DNA of 33,683 nucleotides from Methylacidiphilales bacterium (GTDB taxonomy: Bacteria > Verrucomicrobiota > Verrucomicrobiia > Methylacidiphilales > UBA1321), in assembly GCA_021272165.1 (NCBI GenBank), contig JAJSLK010000034.1, forward strand, positions 1-33,683, written 5' to 3'. A program made the position numbers and the translations under genes. The notes beneath the pieces were generated by a model that was not told the DNA's origin, did not search any database, and saw nothing but the letters and a program-made list of their open reading frames with translations. Positions 1 to 7,140 of this stretch are shown here, piece after piece (positions within the stretch are counted from its first letter, which is position 1; the number at the start of each line of letters is the position of its first letter).

Positions 1-1
1 G

Positions 2-1930
2 AACCTCAACTCCCTCATCCCCGGCGGCAGCGGCACCAATGCGCCACCCTGGCAGATTAATAATGCGGTCAGCATCAATGACGCGGGCGTGATTGCTGGC
101 CAGGGAACAAAGACGTCCGACGGCAAGACGCACGGGCTGCTGCTCCTCCCCACTGAGATAGCGGTGGACAGCAACCGAGATGGAACCATCGTCATGGCCA
201 ATGACGCGGGGAATCCGGCGAACGTGGACAGCCACGGGAATCCGTTGCCGGTGGACGCGACATCTCAGGCCAATCCGTACCGTTTTTGGCTCAACAATAA
301 CGAAGATCAACCAAGCACTTATTACGGGATTAATTACCCCAACACAGTTCCGCCGGTTACCGCCAATGAGGATTACCTGAGCAACTCCATCGTCAGCACG
401 CTCGACCTTGAAGATTGGACGCGGCTCTGGATTTATACCAAGGGTTTGAATGCCGCGATCAGTAGCGGCGCGATCAAGGTGGGCCTGAAATGGAGTTCCA
501 CGACAAACACGCCGGGCATTAAGATCGTTCAAGCTACCGATAGTGATGGTGGGGAGGAGTATCTCGATGACATCACAGGAGCCGCTGCTACAGCTCAGGC
601 GACATCTGGTGGGTCTCCCCGACCTGTGCTTCAGGATGCGAACGATTCGCACACGAACATTGTGCCAAACACAACCGGCGCGGCGGCCGACTTTGTCTTC
701 CCGACGAGCGTGTGGGCGCATCTCAGCGATAGTGCGCCCAAGACCTACTTCCTCTTTGAAGGCACCAGTCGAGGCGAGGGCCAGCTTCAAATTGTTTTCC
801 TAAAGAGCGACGGCACGACTTTGCTGGGCACCGGAGGAAACCTGTGGCTCGACATCCGTGACATCAAGGAAATGTACCAGAGGGAAATTGCGGCGGGAGC
901 AGGTCCCAACCCTACGCCGCCGACTGAACCTTACGCGTCCAACAGCGGAGCGTTTAACGACAGCACGATCACCAGCAGCCTGGATACCAGCAACCCATTC
1001 GTCACGCCCTCGGGTGAAACCTCGCAGTGCGTTGTCTTTGTGCATGGCTGGCAATGCACATGGCCTGGATTTACCGATTACAGCGAAAGGTTTTTCAAGC
1101 GGCTCTGGTGGCAGGGTTACAAAGGAAGGTTTATCGGGTTTACCTGGCCTGCCTTGGCAGGCCCGGAAACCTTCAACTCCAGCGAATGGAACGCGTGGCT
1201 GTATGGGAGGGCGTTCATGAATTACGTCAACAGCATCAAGGGCAGCTACACGAATTTCACGGTTGCAGGCCACAGCCAAGGCAATGTCGTCGTCGGTGCG
1301 GCTATCCAGGAAGGCTTGACTATTCCCAATTACATCATGATGCAAGCCGCGTTGCCCACGGGATGCTATACCACGAACAACACGTACAACAACTACACAC
1401 CCTTCGTCACTCAGGATGCAAGTCAACCCACGCCGGACTTGGCGGCAAATCTTGGCTATCGAGGATTTATTGCGCCTTCGATGGGAAACGTCGGAGCCTA
1501 CTACTGCTTCTACAATCCGCAGGACTTTGCACTCGCCACTGGAACATTTTTGTGGGGAACGCTAGCCGCGAATTGGCAGGCCGACCAATTGGGTTATAAG
1601 CCCGACAACAATCCCGGTCAGGCGGGATACGGGGGCTACGGCTATACAGCGGGAACACCGTTTTTCCTGCCTTCGGGTTCTTCCACTGCCCGCACCGTGA
1701 CTGAAGCTCACGAGAGCATGTCTTTCGTGGCGCGTCCGCTATCCCAAGCCGTCGGTGCTGACCCCAATGATCCCCTTGTATTCGGAATACTCAATTCGAC
1801 CGATCTCAACGCGACATATGGCTTTGGCGGAACTCTACCCGATCATAGCGGCCAGTTCTTGCGCGACTATGACCAAGTGTATCCGCTCTACATTCAACTT
1901 GAGGGAATTATTGCCCCGCCAACGCCATGA
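2..1930 (+). CDS. Secreted HAF-repeat protein with alpha/beta hydrolase domain (5' end outside window)
   Basis: The reading frame is open to the left edge, so the true start lies outside; the GTG at 89 is internal. The first ~45 visible residues resemble an extracellular HAF repeat (an 'INDAG.IAG' turn followed by 'HGLLLLP'), a module of exported proteins. The second half is an alpha/beta hydrolase: a VVFVHGW strand and oxyanion region near 1030, a GHSQG nucleophile elbow with Ser at 1274-1276, a likely acidic residue in NPQDFAL (Asp at 1523-1525) and a likely His at 1709-1711. This arrangement resembles DUF900/lipase-like hydrolases; the substrate is unknown. The stop overlaps the next start as ATGA (1927-1930), so the genes are translationally coupled. 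Hydrolase fold is well supported, substrate is not. Confidence 0.82.
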   Translation, partial: NLNSLIPGGSGTNAPPWQINNAVSINDAGVIAGQGTKTSDGKTHGLLLLPTEIAVDSNRDGTIVMANDAGNPANVDSHGNPLPVDATSQANPYRFWLNNNEDQPSTYYGINYPNTVPPVTANEDYLSNSIVSTLDLEDWTRLWIYTKGLNAAISSGAIKVGLKWSSTTNTPGIKIVQATDSDGGEEYLDDITGAAATAQATSGGSPRPVLQDANDSHTNIVPNTTGAAADFVFPTSVWAHLSDSAPKTYFLFEGTSRGEGQLQIVFLKSDGTTLLGTGGNLWLDIRDIKEMYQREIAAGAGPNPTPPTEPYASNSGAFNDSTITSSLDTSNPFVTPSGETSQCVVFVHGWQCTWPGFTDYSERFFKRLWWQGYKGRFIGFTWPALAGPETFNSSEWNAWLYGRAFMNYVNSIKGSYTNFTVAGHSQGNVVVGAAIQEGLTIPNYIMMQAALPTGCYTTNNTYNNYTPFVTQDASQPTPDLAANLGYRGFIAPSMGNVGAYYCFYNPQDFALATGTFLWGTLAANWQADQLGYKPDNNPGQAGYGGYGYTAGTPFFLPSGSSTARTVTEAHESMSFVARPLSQAVGADPNDPLVFGILNSTDLNATYGFGGTLPDHSGQFLRDYDQVYPLYIQLEGIIAPPTP

Positions 1931-2967
1931 CCAAACGAGGAGCCCTGCTGGTAGGGGCCATCGCCCTTGTGATCGTCAGTTTGATGGCGATATGGTTTTG
2001 GCCGCGACCACCACAACCAGTAGCGCAGACGCAGCCGCCAGCGCCAGCGCATCCGCCAGCGCCCACGTCTTTGACACCACCGCCGCCTGCCCTCGTTCCT
2101 GATCCCGGTGGGCCACTTTCGATCAAAACAATGTCACGCGAAGAGGCGACCAAAATTTACGTTCAACGGTTCAATCAGGATCACCACTACGATTGGAAAG
2201 TGCCATTGAACTTCTATGGCAAGGTTATCGACGAAAATAATCAGCCGGTGGCGGGAGCAACCGCGCACATGCAGTGGAACACCCTTGACGCTCCAAGCGG
2301 CACTTCTTACGGACAAACCCTCAGCGATGGAGGTGGTCTCTTTTCGTTGACCGGACAGCGTGGCAAGATATTGGAAGTTCGTGTGGAGAAAGAGGGTTAC
2401 TACACCGTTGATGGTGGAGCTGGATCGCTCGCTTTTGAATACGCCAACCCCTCCAGCCCCAATTACAACGAGCCTGACCCCAACAATCCTGTCATCTTCC
2501 ATCTGCGCAGCAAGGGAGCGGGAGCGAAGCTTTTTAGCAAAACCCTGAATGTACCGCTCACGACAAATCATCCGCAGGATCGGGTAAATTTAATGCAGGG
2601 CTTCATCAAACCGGATGGTGTTCTGACCATCACTACTGACAAATCGAAGTTCCTGCCCGGTAATCAACCGTTCCCCTGGACGATGAGCCTCAGCATGAGC
2701 GAGGGTGGGTTGGTTGAAACCGACGACCAGTTCCCGTTCATGGCACCGGCAAGTGGCTATACCTCCACCATAAATCTGGACATGACAAACACAGACCCAT
2801 CCGTCTGGCAGGATGGAGTGAAAAAGACTTATTACTTCTACCTGCCGAGCACCAACACCTACGGACGGATAACAGTAACTACGGTATCCAGCCTGCCGTT
2901 TGTTACTTTGAACTACGCCTATAACCTCGCACCAGGAAACCGTGTCCTGGAACCAGCTTCACGCTGA
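1927..2967 (+). CDS. Membrane-anchored protein with carboxypeptidase-regulatory-like domain
   Basis: 346 residues. An N-terminal hydrophobic segment (about residues 5-24, ending WFWPRPP) is an uncleaved anchor or signal. A proline-rich linker of ~35 residues follows. A carboxypeptidase-regulatory-like beta sandwich lies around residues 90-155; its signature is 'GKVIDENNQPVAGATAHMQW' followed by 'DGGGLFSL' and 'VEKEGYY'. The rest is beta-rich and not recognised. The start overlaps the hydrolase stop by 4 bases, and its own stop overlaps the next ATG by one base (TGATG). It therefore belongs to a three-gene operon. It probably acts outside the cytoplasm as a binding or structural partner of the upstream hydrolase; that role is inferred. 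Confidence 0.8.
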   Translation: MTKRGALLVGAIALVIVSLMAIWFWPRPPQPVAQTQPPAPAHPPAPTSLTPPPPALVPDPGGPLSIKTMSREEATKIYVQRFNQDHHYDWKVPLNFYGKVIDENNQPVAGATAHMQWNTLDAPSGTSYGQTLSDGGGLFSLTGQRGKILEVRVEKEGYYTVDGGAGSLAFEYANPSSPNYNEPDPNNPVIFHLRSKGAGAKLFSKTLNVPLTTNHPQDRVNLMQGFIKPDGVLTITTDKSKFLPGNQPFPWTMSLSMSEGGLVETDDQFPFMAPASGYTSTINLDMTNTDPSVWQDGVKKTYYFYLPSTNTYGRITVTTVSSLPFVTLNYAYNLAPGNRVLEPASR

Positions 2968-3212
2968 TGGAAACGAAACCTCCCCTGCGGCAGCGACCGT
3001 GGTACGCTGTTGTGTGGTGGGTGCTGTTTATCATCAGTGGGTCATGGACACTGTACTGTGTGTCCATCGGTGCCCAACTTATCTTGCATCCTCCAACCAC
3101 CGAGCAGCAGGGCTACGGTGTTCTGGTTGGCGAAGCAATCTTGGTCGTTTCGATCCCGGCTTACTGTCTGTTCTTCGCCCTGCTGTTCACCTTCCCACGG
3201 CGGCGGAAGTAA
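2967..3212 (+). CDS. Small two-helix membrane protein
   Basis: 81 residues with two predicted transmembrane segments (about 13-36 and 51-75), a basic N-terminus (METKPPLRQRPW) and a basic C-terminus (FPRRRK). This suggests both ends are cytoplasmic. The ATG shares its first base with the stop of the upstream gene (TGATG), which is the main support for it being real. No family is recognised. It is likely an accessory component of the secreted hydrolase operon. Confidence 0.65.
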   Translation: METKPPLRQRPWYAVVWWVLFIISGSWTLYCVSIGAQLILHPPTTEQQGYGVLVGEAILVVSIPAYCLFFALLFTFPRRRK

Positions 3213-3293
3213 CCGAGGGCGCAGCAAAGGCCCGTAGAACGCGCCAGGATGGGCTATACGGGGCGATCCGGGCCGGTTACCGGGGGATGATGA

Positions 3294-3614
3294 GGGAAAC
3301 GGGTTAAGACAGAGGAAAAGGGTTCTGACGTGAATCTGGCCAGCTATATCCTGACCGATGCCTACGACAGTTTATACGATGTTGCGGTAATTATCTCGAA
3401 TGACTCAGACCTGGAGTACCCTATCAGTTACGTGAAACACCGTCTCGGAAAGATCGTTGGCTTACTGAACCCCCACCCGCACCCCAGCGTGGTACTCATG
3501 AGACATAAAGATTTTTATAAACAGATTCGAGCATCCGTTTTAGCGGCCAGCCAATTTCCCGACCAGATGAGTGACAGCGCCGGAATCTTTCATTGTCCCG
3601 CTTCTTGGCGTTGA
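3294..3614 (+). pseudogene. C-terminal half of an NYN (PIN-like nuclease) domain protein, N-terminus missing
   Basis: The frame between the stop at 3291 and the stop ending at 3614 begins with 'KTEEKGSDVNLAS' and continues 'YDVAVIISNDSDLEYPI'. It ends with 'AASQFPDQMSD..GIFHCPASW'. These are the second-half motifs of NYN-domain proteins: the KGSDVNLA metal-binding segment, the ISNDSDL acidic segment, and the characteristic SQFP...P..W tail. The first half of the fold, with the initial D.DN motif, is absent in all frames upstream. A GTG at 3330 could start translation but would remove part of the motif. The natural C-terminus looks intact, so this is a 5'-deleted remnant of a putative RNA-processing or toxin-like nuclease. 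Confidence 0.75.
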
Positions 3615-3683
3615 GGCCAGAAAAGCCGCCAAGCGCGAGCCGGATGGAGCCTTATTGATTGTCTGCGGCCTTGAGGCGTTCCC

Positions 3684-4442
3684 TCAATTCCCACTAGGCA
3701 AAGTAGCTGTGTATGAGGCAATTGTTGCCTGAGCACCAAGGACCGTAGTGTAAGAATAGGAACCGGTGGGATAAGCCACGATATTGACTGGGGATTTATC
3801 CACAAGCGATCCTTCATTAGGATAATTGGTAAGCAAAAACTTGCCGTAAATTTGAATTGGCGAACCGCCATTTCCCGATTCGCTTTCCTGATTGTATTGG
3901 CCATTAAGACTAGAGTGCATTTTTTCCAATTTATAAGCGGGCGCATCACATTGCACGATTAGGCCATCCTCGGTCTTTTGTAGGACGTATCCCTTGAGAA
4001 TGACGGCATTTTTAGCCATTTGAATCCTTTGGGTTTTAAGATCGGAATTGGCTTTCTCCTCTGCGGATGCCTTGGCTTCTACCTTGGCTTGGTCGGCTCG
4101 TATTTTGGCCCGCTCTTCATCCACTGAAGCGTAGGACTGTAGAGCCGCCTTCGAGTCATCCTCTCGCTTTTGAGTGGCAGCTTTGGCCTGAGCGGGATCA
4201 TAATTGAACCGCTTTTGAAGATCAGGGGGCAGATCAGCGAGCGCCACTGTGCCGATTCCACCATCATAGGTGATATGCACCCTGTCTACCTCCACCTTGC
4301 CCACGGTCACGTTGTGAAAGGTCTTGCCGTTCACCGTCCAATCTTCTGCCCTAGCGGTCATACAGCACAGTCCCGCCACCATTATCGCAATGGCAATTTT
4401 GATGCAATCGAAACTCGCACGATATTGAGGGTTACAGCGCAT
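3684..4442 (-). CDS. Exported protein with N-terminal 'DW-VNG' module and coiled coil
   Basis: 252 residues. The N-terminus is a signal peptide (hydrophobic core about residues 14-30, ending TARA). A short module follows (about 33-85: 'DWTVNGKTFHNVTV...DRVHITY..GIGTVALADLPPDLQKRFNYDP'), a type I associate with exported verrucomicrobial proteins. Next is an Ala/Lys/Glu/Gln-rich helix (about 85-140), likely coiled coil, then an unrecognised beta-rich C-terminal domain. The ATG overlaps the stop of the upstream gene (TAATG), so the two are coupled. In another frame just past the stop (3653-3691) the DNA encodes 'ELRERLKAADNQ' plus stop, nearly the ending of the neighbouring gene. A late frameshift may have shortened this protein. 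Function unknown. Confidence 0.72.
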   Translation of the reverse strand: MRCNPQYRASFDCIKIAIAIMVAGLCCMTARAEDWTVNGKTFHNVTVGKVEVDRVHITYDGGIGTVALADLPPDLQKRFNYDPAQAKAATQKREDDSKAALQSYASVDEERAKIRADQAKVEAKASAEEKANSDLKTQRIQMAKNAVILKGYVLQKTEDGLIVQCDAPAYKLEKMHSSLNGQYNQESESGNGGSPIQIYGKFLLTNYPNEGSLVDKSPVNIVAYPTGSYSYTTVLGAQATIASYTATLPSGN

Positions 4443-4984
4443 TATTGATTTCCAGCCGCCTTAAGGCGTTCGGGGGTGAGTTTCCACGCATCAAGAAATC
4501 CCTGCGGTAATTTTGAGGCCGGGACGTTCTTGTTGCCTGCGGAGTAGAGAATTACCACTATCGCGTTAGGTGCCGGGTTGACCGCCATGATGCCGTCCAA
4601 CTTCTCTCCGTTTACGATTACCCAATCCTTAGCGAAATTTGTATCCGACGTGCCACGGTAGTCGGCATCTGTTAGTGTTATTGCCTGCGGGATCGCCGGG
4701 GATGGAGTGGGCGTCACGGTGCCGGGTTGCTCATTAGTTTGTGATGGGGCAACGGCAGGACTTTCCGGGGCCGGGGCGCTCGTATTCGTGTAATCGTTTG
4801 TGGCGGGCGGTTGAGCGTCCGGTGCATTCGTCCTATGAGCGGCATCGCTAATCGCCGCTACGGTGCCCACCGTGCCAATAACACCGACAGCCATCAGGAG
4901 GAAGAAAAGCCCTATTACAACGATGATGAAGAGCAAACAACCGCATCCCATCCCGAAGCCCTTTGAGACGCTAGATTCCCCCAT
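4442..4984 (-). CDS. Membrane-anchored protein with Pro/Thr linker and C-terminal 'DW-VNG' module
   Basis: 180 residues from the ATG at 4984; an in-frame TTG at 5011 would add nine. A glycine/cysteine-containing hydrophobic segment (about residues 10-45) anchors the protein. A Pro/Ala/Thr-rich linker of ~60 residues follows. The last ~65 residues ('KDWVIVNGEKLDGIMAV...VPASKLPQGFLDAWKLTPERLKAAGNQ') align by eye with the N-terminal module of the downstream gene product. The two proteins therefore share a domain in opposite positions. The gene is divergent from the XRE regulator starting ~20-40 bases away. Function unknown. Confidence 0.68.
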   Translation of the reverse strand: MGESSVSKGFGMGCGCLLFIIVVIGLFFLLMAVGVIGTVGTVAAISDAAHRTNAPDAQPPATNDYTNTSAPAPESPAVAPSQTNEQPGTVTPTPSPAIPQAITLTDADYRGTSDTNFAKDWVIVNGEKLDGIMAVNPAPNAIVVILYSAGNKNVPASKLPQGFLDAWKLTPERLKAAGNQ

Positions 4985-5002
4985 GAGACGTTTGTCCCAT
5001 AT

Positions 5003-5245
5003 GTGGTTCAAACTCTCAACAAAAATGTGTGGGTGGCTAAACCTATTCCTTACGAACGCCAGTTGGGAGACTACCTACGCAAAACGAGAGGGGACGAAAC
5101 ATTTCGCAGCTTCGCAAAAAAGCTCGGTATATCGGCCTCTTCGTTACAACGACTTGAGCGAGCAGAGCAGAACGTGACCTTGCGCACGGTGCAGCAAATT
5201 ACCCACCGCTTGGGCGTTCCCGTTAGAGACGTTTTCCCGGATTGA
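5003..5245 (+). CDS. XRE-family helix-turn-helix regulator
   Basis: 80 residues from GTG 5003; later GTGs at 5027 and 5033 are equally plausible, as no Shine-Dalgarno decides. The region 'LGDYLRKTRGDETFRSFAKKLGISASSLQRLERAEQNVTLRTVQQITHRLGVPVRDVF' is a complete Cro/C1-type HTH (five helices, recognition helix ISASSLQRLE). There is no extra domain, as in small repressors of mobile elements and toxin-antitoxin loci. It is divergent from the 4442-4984 gene with almost no spacer, so it could control that operon. It probably belongs to the integrated element ending at the tRNA scar. Confidence 0.8.
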   Translation: MVQTLNKNVWVAKPIPYERQLGDYLRKTRGDETFRSFAKKLGISASSLQRLERAEQNVTLRTVQQITHRLGVPVRDVFPD

Positions 5246-5261
5246 GAAGCTTCCGTCCACA

Positions 5262-5280
5262 CGCGGAACCACTTTCCGCG
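5262..5280. terminator. Perfect hairpin between convergent HTH genes
   Basis: CGCGGAA (5262-5268) and TTCCGCG (5274-5280) form a 7-bp stem with a 5-base loop, 17 bases after the XRE stop and ~95 bases past the end of the convergent HTH gene. No U-tract follows on either side, so a factor-independent terminator is possible but not established; it could also be a protein-binding palindrome. Confidence 0.35.
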
Positions 5281-5374
5281 AGATACGCAACGCGGCAGCT
5301 CTCGCCAATGGCTCCACGATACCCCAAGCCGGGCGTTGAACCTTGCCGTGATTACAATTATTCACCTCGGGCCT

Positions 5375-5608
5375 TTAGCTTTTACTGCCACCCGAGTTTT
5401 CGTCTCGTGTAATCAATTTCTTAAGCTGCTCTGCGGGGATGAGCGGATGTCGAAATGCCCGGCAGGGTTTGAGCAGTCCACGAGAGATTGCCCGCCGGAT
5501 GGTGATGGGTGCAACGCCAAGGATTTTGGCCGCCTCGTTGATTTTGTAACTGAGCCGGGGGAGCGGAGGGCTTTCATTCGACCGCGCTGAGTATGTCGCG
5601 CAACGCAT
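5375..5608 (-). CDS. Excisionase/MerR-type helix-turn-helix protein
   Basis: 77 residues from ATG 5608. The core 'YKINEAAKILGVAPITIRRAISRGLLKPCRAFRHPLIPAEQLKKLI' is a HTH_17 / excisionase-family winged HTH: helix 'EAAKILGV', recognition helix 'APITIRRAI', and a wing ending in the typical '..I....L..L' helix. Such small proteins serve as recombination directionality factors or as binding subunits of mobile elements. Context fits: a low-GC accessory stretch, an XRE regulator next door and a tRNA scar 1.5 kb away. No integrase is present in the window. An alternative role is simple transcription regulation. Confidence 0.72.
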   Translation of the reverse strand: MRCATYSARSNESPPLPRLSYKINEAAKILGVAPITIRRAISRGLLKPCRAFRHPLIPAEQLKKLITRDENSGGSKS

Positions 5609-5621
5609 TGAAGCATATGCG

Positions 5622-5738
5622 TTGATTCATGGGCGATGCACCATCACGTATGCAGCCAAGATGATCATGAAATATATGCAGCCAGTGACACTTGATCGCG
5701 CCATTGAAATGGCTGAGGATGCGTTGAGAGAGGATTGA
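5622..5738 (+). CDS. Possible small ORF immediately upstream of 5739 gene
   Basis: An open frame ends in TGA at 5736-5738, directly abutting the ATG at 5739. It encodes about 38 residues from a TTG at 5622, or 26 from ATG 5661 ('MIMKYMQPVTLDRAIEMAEDALRED'). The composition is protein-like and the abutting junction suggests coupling, but there is no clear ribosome-binding site and no family is recognised. The frame stays open upstream to 5550, so it could be a remnant of a larger gene. Confidence 0.25.
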   Translation: MIHGRCTITYAAKMIMKYMQPVTLDRAIEMAEDALRED

Positions 5739-5927
5739 ATGAGCAACTTTGCGATGAAGATCGTTCGCGAGCCGAATAGATTACGGCTAGAGTTGAGTGC
5801 TGAATCAAAGGCTATATTCAGGGAGATCGAGGCCAATGCCGCACGCAAGGAAGCCGAGCGAGCCAAATCCACGAGCAAAGGTACTCCTAGTATACAAGTG
5901 AATGAGGCAGGTTCCGTTTTATTTTAA
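5739..5927 (+). CDS. Small hypothetical protein
   Basis: 62 residues, ATG at 5739 directly after the TGA of the preceding small frame. It is mostly helical and charged ('LRLELSAESKAIFREIEANAARKEAERAKS'), with a short C-terminal strand. No recognised family. It could be an antitoxin-like or phage-type accessory protein, but nothing in the sequence decides. It lies in the low-GC element-like region. Confidence 0.4.
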   Translation: MSNFAMKIVREPNRLRLELSAESKAIFREIEANAARKEAERAKSTSKGTPSIQVNEAGSVLF

Positions 5928-6141
5928 ATCCGGTCAGCGCAACTTATTGTCATTGTACACCTTGCAAATAGTCTATAAAGTCAACACTCTAGTAGACAAT
6001 CGGAACTAGTTGAAATATAGTAACTTACAAGAAAAAACGAAAGCCCTTTAACAACAGCAAGTTAGGTAATCTTGATCTAAAAACTCATAATACAAGTGCC
6101 CGATAAAACCTACGCGAAGAACTCCGCAGGAGGGCGGGAGC
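5928..6141. other. AT-rich intergenic stretch
   Basis: 214 bases without a supported gene and clearly more AT-rich than its surroundings. It holds TTGTCA and TATAAA-like hexamers around 5945-5980 and an imperfect CTAGT...ACTAG inverted repeat near 5990-6010. No promoter can be assigned with confidence. The last ~15 bases carry the ribosome-binding site of the next gene. Confidence 0.4.
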
Positions 6142-6330
6142 ATGAAAGGCCGCACCCGCGAACGCATAGACCAGCTCGCCCGGCTTGAACAGGCACCGTT
6201 GCCGCCGTCACTGGAAGAGGCTTTCGAGGCCGTCGAAAACTTGGACGCCCGGCACCCGTCATCACGCGGAACAACCTACGGCGCGATACGCCAGTACGAG
6301 AGCCGTTGCCATCGCTCTAGGACTCGCTAG
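6142..6330 (+). CDS. Small hypothetical protein with good ribosome-binding site
   Basis: 62 residues. AGGAGGG at 6128-6134 sits 7 bases before the ATG, one of the few strong Shine-Dalgarno sequences in the window. The N-terminal two-thirds ('TRERIDQLARLEQAPLPPSLEEAFEAVENLDA') look helical; the C-terminus is basic ('YESRCHRSRTR'). No family is recognised. It may be the surviving N-terminus of a longer accessory gene, because the sequence loses coding character soon after the stop. Confidence 0.42.
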   Translation: MKGRTRERIDQLARLEQAPLPPSLEEAFEAVENLDARHPSSRGTTYGAIRQYESRCHRSRTR

Positions 6331-6355
6331 GACGCATCCTGATTAGTGCCGAGGG

Positions 6356-6619
6356 TCAATCTTCCCGCTCCATTTGTTCCGTGAAAAACTCGCCAGCCTC
6401 GCGCATGAGCGTGGCCAATGTCGAGGCCGGTTCTCTACCCGCCGCCAGCTCGTCTTGTATGAAGTCTTGTTCGCTGTCGATGAACAACGGCTTGCCCTGG
6501 TTGCCATCAAACTCCATGACAAAACGGGGATAGTGGAGATGCACAACGAAGTCCCGATCATCTCCATCATCACCGATGATGAACTTTGGCAGCCCATCCC
6601 ATTCGGTCAAAGGCTTCAT
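6356..6619 (-). CDS. Hypothetical acidic protein
   Basis: 87 residues from ATG 6619; the frame extends to a TTG at 6700, which would add 27. The region 'WDGLPKFIIGDDGDDRDFVVHLHYPRFVMEFDGNQGKPLFIDSEQDFIQDELAAGREPASTLATLMREAGEFFTEQMERED' is regular alternating beta/helix with an acidic C-terminal helix and reads as a genuine small globular protein. No family recognised. It is the last gene of the low-GC accessory region before the tRNA scar. Confidence 0.5.
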   Translation of the reverse strand: MKPLTEWDGLPKFIIGDDGDDRDFVVHLHYPRFVMEFDGNQGKPLFIDSEQDFIQDELAAGREPASTLATLMREAGEFFTEQMERED

Positions 6620-6700
6620 GCCGGGATGATGGAGGGGAGTAGGTGGCGCGGAAATTTGTTTCAACTGCCGATCTTCACCGGCGTTCGATCTTCGCTTCAA

Positions 6701-7058
6701 TGGGGCCGCGCCACCTATTTGCGCCCCCCGGCACGATCAAGCTACGGGACAGCCCGGAGGCAGTCAAGTCGAGTTGCGGCTATCCTGACACGTCCGGCCC
6801 GGCAAACGCCCCTCCTGAGCCGTCCTGCGCCCGGGGCGAGATCGTCTTGATCGCCTCATCAACAATAAGACACTCCCCTTGGCAGCGGCATTTTATCAGC
6901 ACATCAAACTATCTGTGTAACCCTATTGTGTAACCCGATGGCATGAAAATGGGTATCTGTGAGAAACCGTGAGAAACTGAGCGCGACCTAGTTTCTACAC
7001 TGACAATCGCGATTTGATCCTATGCGATTCTATAAGAGAAAATGGGATAAAATCACCC
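6701..7058. other. Non-coding stretch beside the tRNA scar
   Basis: About 360 bases with no convincing gene on either strand; the overlapping frames have no family features. It contains two pairs of short direct repeats: TGTGTAACCC at 6914-6923 and 6927-6936, and GTGAGAAAC at 6959-6967 and 6969-6977, all within ~150 bases of the broken tRNA. The GC content falls after about 6870. These repeats could be recombinase arm-binding sites. Confidence 0.4.
6914..6977. repeat. Two pairs of short direct repeats
   Basis: TGTGTAACCC occurs at 6914-6923 and 6927-6936 (13-base period). GTGAGAAAC occurs at 6959-6967 and 6969-6977 (10-base period, one helical turn). Closely spaced ~10-bp direct repeats near an attachment site are typical of tyrosine-recombinase arm sites, but no integrase gene is present to match them to. 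Confidence 0.4.
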
Positions 7059-7065
7059 GGTCTTG

Positions 7066-7103
7066 ATGCCATTGAGGCGCTCTACCAACTGAGCTAAGAC
7101 CCC
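7066..7103 (-). pseudogene. 5' half of tRNA-Ala(GGC), broken in the anticodon loop
   Basis: Reading the minus strand from 7103, the sequence has the acceptor 5' strand GGGGTCT, bases TA, D-arm GCTC-AGTTGGTA-GAGC, G, anticodon 5' strand CCTCA and loop ATGGCAT (anticodon GGC). This matches a bacterial tRNA-Ala exactly in layout. The expected 3' stem strand TGAGG, the T-arm and the acceptor 3' strand are missing; the sequence switches to CAAGACCGGG. The gene is therefore cut within or just after the anticodon loop. It marks the border between accessory (left) and core (right) DNA. It cannot make a functional tRNA; an intact Ala(GGC) gene must exist elsewhere if it is needed. Confidence 0.82.
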
Positions 7104-7140
7104 GAGCAAGCTTCGCGCGGACGCATGAAGGCGGATGGAA

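Noticed and set aside
6643..6933. Plus-strand 96-residue frame next to the tRNA scar
   Set aside because: Overlaps the start of the better-supported minus-strand gene, low-complexity composition, no ribosome-binding site or family.
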